The position numbers and the translations under genes are program-made. This document shows positions 17,279 through 25,150 of a stretch of 64,000 bases of DNA, one piece after another (position 1 is the stretch's first letter; each line of letters begins with the position of its first letter). The DNA is from an uncultured Oscillospiraceae bacterium (GTDB lineage: Bacteria > Bacillota > Clostridia > Oscillospirales > Ruminococcaceae), in the NCBI GenBank assembly GCA_910589145.1, contig CAJUSD010000013.1:18559-82558 (forward strand), written 5' to 3'. Under the pieces are notes generated by a model, which saw only the letters and a program-made list of their open reading frames with translations, ran no database searches and had not been told where the DNA came from.

Positions 17279-17380
17279 CGTGCTTGCGAGCACGACAAGG
17301 GCCCGTTTCAGGAAAGCCCCGTTGACACCCAACTCTTTTTCATCCAATTTAGGTTGTAATCGTCTTAGGTTATGCCTGCA
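17279..17380 (+). repeat. intergenic repeat R1, copy 1 (diverged)
   Basis: Hairpin CGTGC-TTGCGA-GCACG, then a weaker second hairpin (AAGGGCCC region with GGAAAGCCCC), then CTCTTTTTCATCC and ATTTAGG...TCTTAGG. The same order of parts occurs at 25011-25120, on the minus strand at 42832-42920, and at 55161-55268. It fills most of the 355-base gap between the TauE pair and the DUF3825 gene. Confidence 0.65.
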
Positions 17381-17532
17381 ACTAAAATTTTCTATCAAAT
17401 TTGTGTTATTCTGGTAATTTCCTTATCAAAGAATTGAACCAACCTGTTTTTTGTGGTAAAATAGGATTAAGGCGAAACAGAGCACTTCGTTTGGCGGAGT
17501 GTTCCATTTTTATTCAAAGGAGGTGCTGCGTT

Positions 17533-19476
17533 GTGTCACACATGCTGCTTAAACGATATCCCAGCCTGTACGACCTGGTATATCTCAGCAGCTATCTATA
17601 TGAAACAGAAGGCTTTTATAAATGTAAGTATAACTCGGCCATTCCTCCTTGGTCAGTAATGAGCAGGGCTTATATTTCAGCGCAGGACAGCGATTTTATA
17701 TGGAGACAGGGATTATCTCCAGCCACTCCAAAGACGGCAGACCGTCTGCTAATTACCACATGCTTTTCAGCAGGCCCTAATGATCCTTTGCTTTTATTAT
17801 GTATACGCAATCGTAAACCAATGTCGAAATCCCCCTGGTATGCAGAACGTTTTATTCCCCGGAGCGAATTCATACGCAATGGGCAGTTTGCAGGAATACC
17901 AGAAGGCGAATGGCTGCGTAAGTGGGCAATTATCCGTTTAGGCGAAACGCATGACTATTTTGGAGCACTTGCCGAACTTCAAAAAATGACGCTTAATGAC
18001 GAACGGTGGTATTTTGGGAAAAAAGAAGATAAACGCTACCCTATCCTTGGAAACTATCTCAGATATGTATTCTACAAATTATGGATGGATCAATATATTT
18101 GTTACAGTGCAGATAAGCAGATGGCTGCCTTTAATACCGGGCTTGTAAATAATAAATATGAATATATTTATGCTGTATTTGACCGGATGTCTCCCATTAA
18201 TGGAAAAGTATGGAATTTAAAGGGGTTTTGTATTGCTGGAGAGCAGGGATTAGGAAAGGAATTTCTTCGGCAGTTTAGTCCCGTTCCACGTCCGGCACGG
18301 TTTTTTACCCGGACGGCAGAATTGATATATGAAATTAATTATGAACTTCCCCTGTCTGCCCAGCTCCCCTTTATTGATTATAATCATATTCTTCATGACA
18401 ATTTGAGCCGTTTTCCCCTCCCGTTTCTTCACAGCATTTGTTTCGGCTATGATAAAATTCAAAAATTGTTGACACAGATTTCTTTGGAAAGCTCGAAAAC
18501 ATCTGGGGCTTTGTTGGATGAGCTATGGGAGAAAATAGACGGTTTGATGGATGATGAATTATATCTTCGCATGAAAGGGCTGATAGAACGGGCGGTTCAA
18601 ATGGCCATGCGCCGCGTCATGTGGAACTATAAAACGGCGATACCTGTTTATTTTCCTACACGCAATACCATTTCATGGTTATTGCCTCTTGCACTGACTG
18701 CTGGAAGCAAAGCCGATGTAGCCCTAGTGGTAGAACGATTCCCCAACGGGAACTTGGAAGGCCATACTGTATTGGATTTAGATATGGCCTATACAGATGC
18801 CCGTCTGGTAAGTAAACCGGAAAGCGACTGGCTCTCTCCCGATATCATTCAAATGGGAATAGAGACACGGCAAGTTATTGAAAAAAGCAAAAAGCAGGAA
18901 CAACTCCCCCTCCATTTCCAACGAACCGCTCCAGCCGCATATACGGAGGATATTCCTGTCAAACCTGTCGTTCCTGCTCCTAAGGAGTCTTTAGATCCCT
19001 CAGAATCCTCTCTAGCAGAAAGAAAAAGCCCTTCTCAAGAATCTGTTTCTAAAAATCTTTTTAAAGCCAAAAAGCCAAAACGTCTCTCTACCCAAACAGA
19101 TCATTTAAAAAAATCTGCTGCTGGAAAAACATTGAAAAAGGGAGCACAGCCTGCACCACATCCCAAAGAAACGCGCAGTGCCTTGGAAATCCTCCATTCC
19201 CAAGCTGGGAAAGATATAAAGATTACAGAGGAACTGATAGGGCGGCATATTACACTTTCCAGTGTATCTGCAATCAAAAATCGCAGAGGGCTGCAGGGCA
19301 TTTATCAGGGAGTGGTTGTCACCATTCCCCAAAAAGCCCTTTCTCAAAATATGTCCTTTTATACCGGAAAGCCTATGAATGTGGTTATCACTGGGACAAA
19401 TACCCAAAAAACGCAGTATACTGCTGCCCCGGTGCATGGAAATGCGTCTTCTTTTAAACAGGAGAAAACGACATGA
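17533..19476 (+). CDS. DUF3825 protein with low-complexity linker and C-terminal domain
   Basis: 647 residues from GTG 17533, which has AAAGGAGG (17517-17524) before it; the longer frame upstream lies in repeat sequence. Residues ~130-430 are DUF3825: ILGNYLRYVFYKL, MAAFNTGLVNNKYEYIYAVF, LKGFCIAGEQGLGKEF, WNYKTAIPVYFPTRNTISWLLPLAL, ALVVERFPNGNLEGHTVLDL and MAYTDARLVSKPESDWL. A Pro/Ser/Lys-rich linker (~440-580) leads to a basic C-terminal module ending IKNRRGLQGIYQGVVVTIPQ and GKPMNVVITGTN, perhaps a small beta barrel. DUF3825 is found in bacteria alone or joined to predicted RNA-binding modules; its activity is not known. The yaaA start overlaps its stop (ATGA). Confidence 0.85.
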   Translation: MSHMLLKRYPSLYDLVYLSSYLYETEGFYKCKYNSAIPPWSVMSRAYISAQDSDFIWRQGLSPATPKTADRLLITTCFSAGPNDPLLLLCIRNRKPMSKSPWYAERFIPRSEFIRNGQFAGIPEGEWLRKWAIIRLGETHDYFGALAELQKMTLNDERWYFGKKEDKRYPILGNYLRYVFYKLWMDQYICYSADKQMAAFNTGLVNNKYEYIYAVFDRMSPINGKVWNLKGFCIAGEQGLGKEFLRQFSPVPRPARFFTRTAELIYEINYELPLSAQLPFIDYNHILHDNLSRFPLPFLHSICFGYDKIQKLLTQISLESSKTSGALLDELWEKIDGLMDDELYLRMKGLIERAVQMAMRRVMWNYKTAIPVYFPTRNTISWLLPLALTAGSKADVALVVERFPNGNLEGHTVLDLDMAYTDARLVSKPESDWLSPDIIQMGIETRQVIEKSKKQEQLPLHFQRTAPAAYTEDIPVKPVVPAPKESLDPSESSLAERKSPSQESVSKNLFKAKKPKRLSTQTDHLKKSAAGKTLKKGAQPAPHPKETRSALEILHSQAGKDIKITEELIGRHITLSSVSAIKNRRGLQGIYQGVVVTIPQKALSQNMSFYTGKPMNVVITGTNTQKTQYTAAPVHGNASSFKQEKTT

Positions 19477-20240
19477 TTCTTATTTTATCCCCGGCAAAAA
19501 ATATGATAGATGCGGCAGATGTACCTGATTGGAACATTCGTCCTTTATCCCGGCCTGCATTCCTACAGGAAGCGTCATTTTTATCCAAAGAGCTGAAGCA
19601 GTTCAGTCCCTGGCAGCTAGAAACAATTTTAGGCGTTAATCCTTCCCTTGCCTTGAAAGCATTTGGACAGTATCAAAGGTTTCACGCCGAAAATGGAAAT
19701 GTTCCTGCTCTGCTTTCTTATCAGGGGCTGCAATACCAGCATCTTTCCTCTATTGATTTTTCTCCCTTGGATTGGGATGCAGCCCAGGATAGGCTTCGGG
19801 TTATCAGTGCCCTATATGGCGTACTTCGTCCCTTGGACGCAGTTCTCCCCTACCGTTTGGAAATGCTTTGCCGACATTCTTTTGCCGGAAAACGGCTTTA
19901 CCGCTTTTGGGGAGATCGGATATGGAAAAATCTTTCCCAAATGCATTCTGATGAACCGATTATAAATCTCGCTTCTCAGGAATATGCAAAGACGGTTATT
20001 CCTTATGCAGCCGGAAAAATGATAACCTGTGATTTTCTCATTTCCAAACATGGGCGTTTTGTTTGTATTGCAACCATTGCAAAAATGGCGCGGGGCCAAA
20101 TGGCACGTATGGTTGTAAAAAAACGTCTAAACCATCCAGAAGAATTACAGGCTTTTCAATGGGGAGGTTTTGCCTTTCAGCCGCGTCTTTCCTCGGAATG
20201 TCATTATACCTTTATAGCGGATAAACGACAGGCTTTATAG
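19473..20240 (+). CDS. yaaA: peroxide stress protein YaaA (UPF0246)
   Basis: 255 residues, standard length. MILILSPAKNM is the family start (SPAKxM), with LSKELKQFSPWQLETILGVNP, AQDRLRVISALYGVLRPLD, PYRLEM, IINLASQEYAKTV and SSECHYTFIADK in order. E. coli YaaA limits free iron during peroxide stress and binds DNA through a helix-hairpin-helix-like fold. Start ATG overlaps the DUF3825 stop by four bases, so the two genes are coupled, an unusual pairing for yaaA. Confidence 0.95.
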   Translation: MILILSPAKNMIDAADVPDWNIRPLSRPAFLQEASFLSKELKQFSPWQLETILGVNPSLALKAFGQYQRFHAENGNVPALLSYQGLQYQHLSSIDFSPLDWDAAQDRLRVISALYGVLRPLDAVLPYRLEMLCRHSFAGKRLYRFWGDRIWKNLSQMHSDEPIINLASQEYAKTVIPYAAGKMITCDFLISKHGRFVCIATIAKMARGQMARMVVKKRLNHPEELQAFQWGGFAFQPRLSSECHYTFIADKRQAL

Positions 20241-20260
20241 GTTTTCTGGAAGGAGTTTAA

Positions 20261-20671
20261 ATGACTATGGATATTATTGAAAAAATAAATAAAGCGAATG
20301 CTGTTGACATCCTCTCCGCAGAAGGTAAACTTAGAATCATTCAGGAAATTGTCCCCGGCAAACAAATTACTATGGCTCATATTATTGCGGGGCCAGATGG
20401 ATGTATTTATCAAAAATTGGGCCTGAATCCCAAAATTGACTATGCTAAGGCTGCAATCGGGATAGTTACCCTCAGCCCCAGCGAATCCGCAATTATAGCA
20501 GGAGATATTGCCATTAAAACCTCTGGCGTGGATCTGGGGTTTATTGACCGATTCAGTGGCTCATTGATTGTAACTGGAAATTTTTCGCAGGTGGATGCTG
20601 CCATGAAAGCAATACTTTCTTATTTTCGTGAAACAATGGGCTTTGCAGTCTGTGAAGTTACCAGAACCTGA
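20261..20671 (+). CDS. eutS: EutS-type bacterial microcompartment shell protein
   Basis: 136 residues. RIIQEIVPGKQITMAHIIAGP, LGLNPKIDYAKAAIGIVTLSP, SESAIIAGDIAIKTSGVDLGF and IDRFSGSLIVTGNFSQVDAAM match EutS, a circularly permuted BMC-H shell hexamer of ethanolamine compartments. About 20 extra N-terminal residues precede the usual start. GAAGGAG lies before ATG 20261. Apart from eutP downstream, none of the other ethanolamine genes (eutABC, eutMN, eutVW, eutH) is in this window. It lies 20 bases after yaaA and is probably cotranscribed. Confidence 0.9.
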   Translation: MTMDIIEKINKANAVDILSAEGKLRIIQEIVPGKQITMAHIIAGPDGCIYQKLGLNPKIDYAKAAIGIVTLSPSESAIIAGDIAIKTSGVDLGFIDRFSGSLIVTGNFSQVDAAMKAILSYFRETMGFAVCEVTRT

Positions 20672-20981
20672 TACCAGCTAATTTGCGGGTACGGCCCGAG
20701 ACGAGTACCCGCCAGACGCAAAACATCCTTGTACAAATAAAAAGGGAATAACAATATTTTTAAAAAGAAAAAAGCCTGTTTGCGGAGGCAGAAACATTGT
20801 AGCGGAAAGCTAAAAATTTTTTGACTTAGTGAATACCAATTCGTGGATACTAATTTTCGGTTAAGTGGAATGTAAAAGTCGGGAGTTCAATTTCGCGGAT
20901 CTCATTGAAGATAAGCCTTTCAGATGGTCTTCTTCCGCCAGCCCTCTTGTACCCTTTACAAACCAGAAAGAAGCCGCCAAA
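20672..20981 (+). other. 310-base gap between eutS and eutP containing repeat R3
   Basis: Holds a copy of repeat R3 (20768-20865: AAAAGCCTGTTTGC, AACATTGT, TTTTTTGACTTAGTGAAT, CAATTCG) and, at 20696-20715, CGGGTAC...GTACCCG, a possible hairpin. R3 also occurs at 42995-43105 and, reversed, at 54885-54945. A 15-base piece (ATACTAATTTTCGGT, 20848-20862) also occurs with one change at 15986-16000, the 5' edge of the 6S-like RNA. No gene; the open frame before ATG 20982 has no protein-like content. Confidence 0.6.
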
Positions 20982-21434
20982 ATGAAAAAAATCATCCTAA
21001 TTGGCCGCAGTGAGTGCGGCAAAACAACCCTGACACAAGCCTTGAAGGGCGATACCATTCATTATCATAAAACTCAATATGTCAATCATTATGATGTTAT
21101 TATTGATACACCAGGAGAATATATTCAAACCAAAAACCTAGGTGGAGCAATCGCAATGTACTCTTTTGAAGCAGACGTAGTAGGTCTATTGCTCAGTGCT
21201 ACAGAACCCTTTTCCCTCTATCCTCCCTGTGTCACTGCACAAGCCAACCGCGAGGTAATTGGGATTGTTACACAGATAGACCATCCCGGCGCAGACCCGG
21301 AACAGGCGGAGCGCTGGCTTCGCCTAGCAGGCTGTGAAACCGTCTTTCACGTAAGCTCCTATACTGGGGAAGGAATCTGGAAAATTTTAGAATATCTCAG
21401 GGAGGATGGGGAATTTCTTCCCTGGGAGATTTAA
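20982..21434 (+). CDS. eutP: EutP/PduV family GTPase-like protein
   Basis: 150 residues. MKKIILIGRSECGKTTLTQAL is the Walker A region (GRSECGKTT), DVIIDTPGEYIQTKNLGGAI replaces the DxxG switch, and GIVTQIDHPGADPEQAERWL sits where TKxD would specify guanine. This is the EutP/PduV family, tied to ethanolamine and propanediol microcompartments; Salmonella EutP has been reported to have acetate kinase activity. Start at ATG 20982 matches family length; its ribosome site (AGAAAGAAG) is weak. A sirtuin gene follows after 35 bases. Confidence 0.92.
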   Translation: MKKIILIGRSECGKTTLTQALKGDTIHYHKTQYVNHYDVIIDTPGEYIQTKNLGGAIAMYSFEADVVGLLLSATEPFSLYPPCVTAQANREVIGIVTQIDHPGADPEQAERWLRLAGCETVFHVSSYTGEGIWKILEYLREDGEFLPWEI

Positions 21435-21469
21435 GGAGCTATAAAGCAACATAAAGGAGGGATCTGGTT

Positions 21470-22186
21470 ATGAACCAGCTTTTATGGGAAAAAATTCAGG
21501 AAAGCCGTTATATTGTATTTTTCGGAGGAGCGGGCGTGTCTACAGAAAGCGGTGTTCCTGACTTCCGAAGTGCAGATGGTCTCTATCACCAAAAATACGC
21601 CTACCCTCCAGAAGTCATACTCAGCCATAGTTTTTTCAATCATAATACAGAAGAGTTCTACCGTTTTTACCGCGATAAAATGCTTTATACAGAGGCAGAA
21701 CCCAACCCAGCCCATAAAGCTTTGGCAAAATTGGAGGAAATGGGAAAATTAAAAGCGGTTATTACTCAAAATATTGATGGTCTGCATCAAAAAGCAGGGA
21801 GCAAATGTGTTTTGGAACTTCATGGTTCCGTTCATCGCAATCATTGCCAAAGCTGTGGAAAATTTTATGGTTTAGACAACATTCTTGCGTCGGTAGGAGT
21901 TCCAAGATGTACCTGTGGAGGGATCATAAAACCGGATGTTGTACTGTATGAAGAACCTTTGGACGATAAAGTTGTCCATCAGGCGGTACGCTACATTCAA
22001 AAGGCTGACTTGCTGGTTGTCGGCGGAACGTCTTTAAGCGTCTACCCTGCCGCTGGATTCATTCAATATCTGCGAAATGGAAAGATGGCAGTTATCAACA
22101 GGGACCCAACTCCTGCTGACAGCCGTGCGGATTTAGTTCTGCGGGAACCTATTGGACAGGTTCTTTCCATAGATGAACAAATATAA
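21470..22186 (+). CDS. cobB: NAD-dependent protein deacylase, sirtuin
   Basis: 238 residues. FFGGAGVSTESGVPDFRSADG binds NAD; TQNIDGLHQKAG and the catalytic His of ELHGSV follow. The zinc site is HCQSC then CTCGG; VVGGTSLSVYPAA and VINRDPTP complete the Rossmann part. It removes acyl groups from lysine and makes O-acyl-ADP-ribose and nicotinamide. GGAGGG precedes ATG 21470. The family class is bacterial CobB/SrtN. It lies 35 bases after eutP and 14 before mnmM, in one transcript. Confidence 0.96.
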   Translation: MNQLLWEKIQESRYIVFFGGAGVSTESGVPDFRSADGLYHQKYAYPPEVILSHSFFNHNTEEFYRFYRDKMLYTEAEPNPAHKALAKLEEMGKLKAVITQNIDGLHQKAGSKCVLELHGSVHRNHCQSCGKFYGLDNILASVGVPRCTCGGIIKPDVVLYEEPLDDKVVHQAVRYIQKADLLVVGGTSLSVYPAAGFIQYLRNGKMAVINRDPTPADSRADLVLREPIGQVLSIDEQI

Positions 22187-22200
22187 AGGAGGAACGCATT

Positions 22201-22797
22201 ATGTCTATTGGTCTAAATACACGTCATATTGCCCATCGTTTTCTTAAAGAGCACGTTCAGCCGGGCGCTTTTTGCATTGACGCCACTGCCGGGCGAGGGA
22301 GAGATACCCTCCTTCTCTGCCAATTGGCCGGTGAAAAAGGAAAGGTATTGGCTTTTGACATCCAATTGGAAGCAGTCGCCAGCACCAGGAAGCTTTTAGA
22401 AGAAAACAGCATGTCCAATTGGGCTTATGTATTTTTGGAAAGCCATACCAATATAGATTTATACGCTGAACCAAAAACCGCAGACGCTATTGTCTTTAAT
22501 TTTGGTTGGCTGCCCGGTGGAGATCATACGCTCCATACTGAAACCAAAACCAGCCTGGATGCTATTCAAAAGGGATTAAAGCTGCTGAAACCCGGTGGAA
22601 TTATGAGTTTGTGTTTATATTATGGAAAGGAAACCGGGTTTGCAGAAACAGACGCTATCCTGAAGTATCTGGAAACAGTTGATAATCAGGAATACACAGT
22701 TGTTGTCAGTTCATTTGCTAACCGTCCCAACTGCCCCCCTATTGCAGTGTGTATTCTTCGGGATGATATTAAGTCTGGAGAGGAGAATTCTATTTGA
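22201..22797 (+). CDS. mnmM: tRNA U34 side-chain methyltransferase MnmM (YtqB family)
   Basis: 198 residues, class I SAM-dependent methyltransferase. FCIDATAGRGRDTLLLCQL is the SAM-binding motif I, VLAFDIQ motif II, and VFNFGWLPGGDH is the hallmark of the YtqB/MnmM family, in which relatives have FNLGYLPGGDK/H. MnmM methylates the aminomethyl group of 5-aminomethyl-(2-thio)uridine at the wobble base of tRNA in bacteria lacking MnmC. RBS AAAGGAGG lies before ATG 22201. The next gene (kptA) starts inside its stop codon. Confidence 0.85.
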   Translation: MSIGLNTRHIAHRFLKEHVQPGAFCIDATAGRGRDTLLLCQLAGEKGKVLAFDIQLEAVASTRKLLEENSMSNWAYVFLESHTNIDLYAEPKTADAIVFNFGWLPGGDHTLHTETKTSLDAIQKGLKLLKPGGIMSLCLYYGKETGFAETDAILKYLETVDNQEYTVVVSSFANRPNCPPIAVCILRDDIKSGEENSI

Positions 22798-23354
22798 ATC
22801 CATCTTTTGCTCAGGATGATGCCTCAGGCCGGCTTTTATCATATATTCTGCGGCATCATCCAGAGGCTGCGGGTGTACAGCTTGATTCCCATGGCTGGGT
22901 AGATGTGGATGCGCTGCTTCACGGAATTCGTGTTATGGGCCGAAATCTCTCCCGTACTGATCTGGAACGGATTGTCCGGGAAAATAAAAAACGCCGGTAT
23001 TCTTTTAGCCCGGATGGGAAACGGATACGAGCAAATCAGGGACATTCTATCCCGGTAGATTTGGAACTACTCCCAGAAATCCCTCCCGATCCCCTTTATC
23101 ATGGAACTGCTTCCCGTTTCTGGGAAAGCATCCAGCTGCAAGGGCTTTTGAAGCAATCCAGGCAGTATGTCCATCTTTCCTCTGACCGCAAAACAGCTTT
23201 GGATGTTGGAAAAAGGCATGGCGTTCCTATTATTTTGCGAATACATACAGGAGAAATGCTTAAAAACGGCTTTTCTTTTTACCTTTCAGAAAACGGCGTG
23301 TGGCTTTGTGAGTCTGTTCCAGCCATATATTTGGAAAAGGAAAAAGATTTTTAG
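22794..23354 (+). CDS. kptA: RNA 2'-phosphotransferase Tpt1/KptA
   Basis: 186 residues. GRLLSYILRHHPEAAGVQLDSHGWV is the N-terminal winged-helix start with the conserved Arg-His pair; YSFSPDGKRIRANQGHS, LYHGTASRFW and VHLSSDRKTALDVGKRHG supply the remaining His/Arg residues of the active site. The enzyme moves a 2'-phosphate from RNA to NAD+, yielding ADP-ribose 1''-2''-cyclic phosphate. In bacteria, which lack tRNA splicing of that kind, its natural RNA target is not settled. Start is TTG 22794 (GGAGAGGAGA before it), overlapping the mnmM stop. Confidence 0.95.
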   Translation: MNPSFAQDDASGRLLSYILRHHPEAAGVQLDSHGWVDVDALLHGIRVMGRNLSRTDLERIVRENKKRRYSFSPDGKRIRANQGHSIPVDLELLPEIPPDPLYHGTASRFWESIQLQGLLKQSRQYVHLSSDRKTALDVGKRHGVPIILRIHTGEMLKNGFSFYLSENGVWLCESVPAIYLEKEKDF

Positions 23355-23451
23355 GGCAAAAGGGCGAAAATTCTATTTCTTTCCCTTGTAATTCCACCGG
23401 AAAAGCTGTATACTGGATTATGTAATGCTAATATCAAATCGGGGGTATTTC

Positions 23452-23799
23452 ATGTCAGGTGAAAAAAATGTGGTGATGATTTCGTTTGTAGGAGTTCTCG
23501 CCGTTCTTTTGGTTATAACCATTATCAGCATTTTTATTTTAGGACACCAGGCCAATGAATTTCAAAATGAAATTTCATCTGCCGTTTTACTTCGGGAAGA
23601 GCTTCAGGGCCAGCTCAACGATATAGAGGGAGCTATGCCGGATACAGACCAGATAGAAGCTGCTGCACAGCTCTCTGAACTTCAGCAGCAACTGGACGTG
23701 CTTCAACAAGAGGTAGACCAGCGCCGTCAGGAACGGATTGAGGCTGAGGGGAAAGTAACTGACGCCCAACACCAATTAACCGAATTGCGCGGACATTAA
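23452..23799 (+). CDS. small membrane-anchored coiled-coil protein
   Basis: 115 residues. One N-terminal membrane segment (VMISFVGVLAVLLVITIISIFIL) followed by an outside coiled coil rich in Gln, Glu and Leu (QLSELQQQLDVLQQEVDQRRQ). No known family. ATG 23452 is chosen because CGGGGGT precedes it. Followed after 112 bases by a Ser-rich secreted protein that also has a coiled coil, so the two may work together at the cell surface. Confidence 0.65.
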   Translation: MSGEKNVVMISFVGVLAVLLVITIISIFILGHQANEFQNEISSAVLLREELQGQLNDIEGAMPDTDQIEAAAQLSELQQQLDVLQQEVDQRRQERIEAEGKVTDAQHQLTELRGH

Positions 23800-23911
23800 A
23801 AAATTATTTGTTTTTGGATTCTATTGTTGCTTCTATTTCTATCCATAGGTTGATGGTGTTTTAAAAACTGATGAACTCCCAGACAGGAAAAATACTGAAG
23901 GAGGTTTTGCT

Positions 23912-24694
23912 TTGAAAAAATATATTTGGATCGCATTAGCAGCAGCTTTGGCGGCAGGTATGAGTATTTCCACCATTACCGTATTTGCTAAATACGAAGA
24001 GCGCAACCGTGTTAGTGAACAATATGGATATATTGAAAATGAACTTGCTGCACTTCACCGGCAGATTGAAATGGCTATTGTGGAAAATACAGATGTTTCT
24101 ACAGAAGCGCTTTCCAACAATTTACAAAATCAAATTATTGATGTTCAAAACCAGATGGATAATCTGCTTGTAGAGTTGGATACAGAAGAAAACCTTATTA
24201 TTGCAGCTCAAAACGATTTGGAAGAGGTGAACGTCTCTATTAATCAAGCCCAGTTGGATCGGCTTCGTCAAGCTCAGGCAGATGAGCTGGCCCGTGAAGA
24301 GGAATACCGTCGCCAAGCTGAATCCTCACAGCGTGCAGCTGCATCAGCTGCCGCTGCCAGAAACAGTAGTTCTTCTTCTGTAAGGAGCAGCAGTTCCAAA
24401 GCTTCTTCTTCCAAAGCTTCTGCTCCTGCAAGTTCTTCTCAGAAAGCTTCTTCCTCATCCTCTGTCAAAGTAGTTACAGTTGGAAGTTCCAGCGGTTCCT
24501 CTAAGACAAGTCAGACTCCTTCCAGTTCCGCGCGGACTTCATCAACCGCTTCCACTTCTTCCAGCCCTAAAAATACTTCAAACACTTCATCTAATTCTAC
24601 TGTTGTGAAGAAGATTTCAAGTTCAAGCTCTAGCAAACCATCCGGTGCGATTGTAATTAAGAAGGGCGATAGTTCCTCTGAATCCAGCGATTAA
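23912..24694 (+). CDS. secreted coiled-coil, Ser-rich low-complexity protein
   Basis: 260 residues from TTG 23912 (GAAGGAGG before it). Residues 1-27 form a signal peptide or anchor (IALAAALAAGMSISTITVFA). Residues ~30-145 are a charged helical coiled coil with repeated Gln/Asn (LQNQIIDVQNQMDNLLVELDT). From ~148 to the end it is almost only Ser with Ala, Lys, Thr and Pro, a long disordered surface-type tail ending in acidic residues. Low-complexity coding DNA, so length may vary between strains. No enzyme domain. Confidence 0.7.
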   Translation: MKKYIWIALAAALAAGMSISTITVFAKYEERNRVSEQYGYIENELAALHRQIEMAIVENTDVSTEALSNNLQNQIIDVQNQMDNLLVELDTEENLIIAAQNDLEEVNVSINQAQLDRLRQAQADELAREEEYRRQAESSQRAAASAAAARNSSSSSVRSSSSKASSSKASAPASSSQKASSSSSVKVVTVGSSSGSSKTSQTPSSSARTSSTASTSSSPKNTSNTSSNSTVVKKISSSSSSKPSGAIVIKKGDSSSESSD

Positions 24695-24708
24695 TTTGTT
24701 ATACATAA

Positions 24709-24746
24709 TGCTGTTCCCTCCAGTTGGAGGGAACAGCACTTTTTTA
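24709..24746 (+). terminator. terminator ending the 17.5-24.7 kb run
   Basis: Fourteen-base perfect stem TGCTGTTCCCTCCA / TGGAGGGAACAGCA followed by CTTTTTTATT. Confidence 0.92.
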
Positions 24747-24827
24747 TTCTTATCTTTGATGTGAGTTCTGAGTTTGATGAAAAGACTTTTAATTTTAAGG
24801 GGTTTCTATTTTAGGGACGCCGTCTCA

Positions 24828-25120
24828 GCAGCCATTGGCTGTTCGCTGGCTGCAAGCGGAAGAAACCCGCCAAAGAGGCTGCTCCCTATAAACTGGTTCT
24901 ATTCACCTTATCCCGCCCCCTAAGCAATTTCATACGGGCTAATTCTAAATACCGGCGGAATTATGGAGGCATCTGTCTCTTCGTTTGGCTTGGTTTCTTT
25001 GATTGATCTGGGGTATTTCGCGCTTGCGAGCGCGACCAGAGGAACTTTTTAGGAAAGTTCCTCTGGACTCTTCAAACCTTTTTTATTTGTTTTAGGCAGT
25101 GCTTATCTTAGTGGGTCCAA
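24828..25120 (+). repeat. structured intergenic region with repeat R1, copy 2
   Basis: The convergent gap 24747-25150 has no gene. 24838-24906 can fold with AGCAGCC / GGCTGCT inside AGGGA / TCCCT, followed by TATAAACTGG; a similar order (AGGGAACTG...CAGCTCCCC, then ATAACTGG) occurs at 55037-55076. R1 itself is 25011-25120: hairpin CGCGC-TTGCGA-GCGCG (25019-25034), a 13-base perfect hairpin CCAGAGGAACTTT / AAAGTTCCTCTGG (25036-25066), then TTCAAACCTTTTTTAT and TGCTTATCTTAG. Confidence 0.75.
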
Positions 25121-25150
25121 TTTCGGCTTTTACATTGTCCCTTGAGGAAT

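Noticed and set aside
20865..20981. 39-codon N-terminal extension of EutP
   Set aside because: Overlaps the R3 repeat and has no similarity to the EutP family; the family starts at MKKIILIG (20982).
24240..24458. Minus-strand frame through the Ser-rich gene
   Set aside because: Mirror frame of a low-complexity coding region; the plus-strand gene has ribosome site, signal peptide and terminator.
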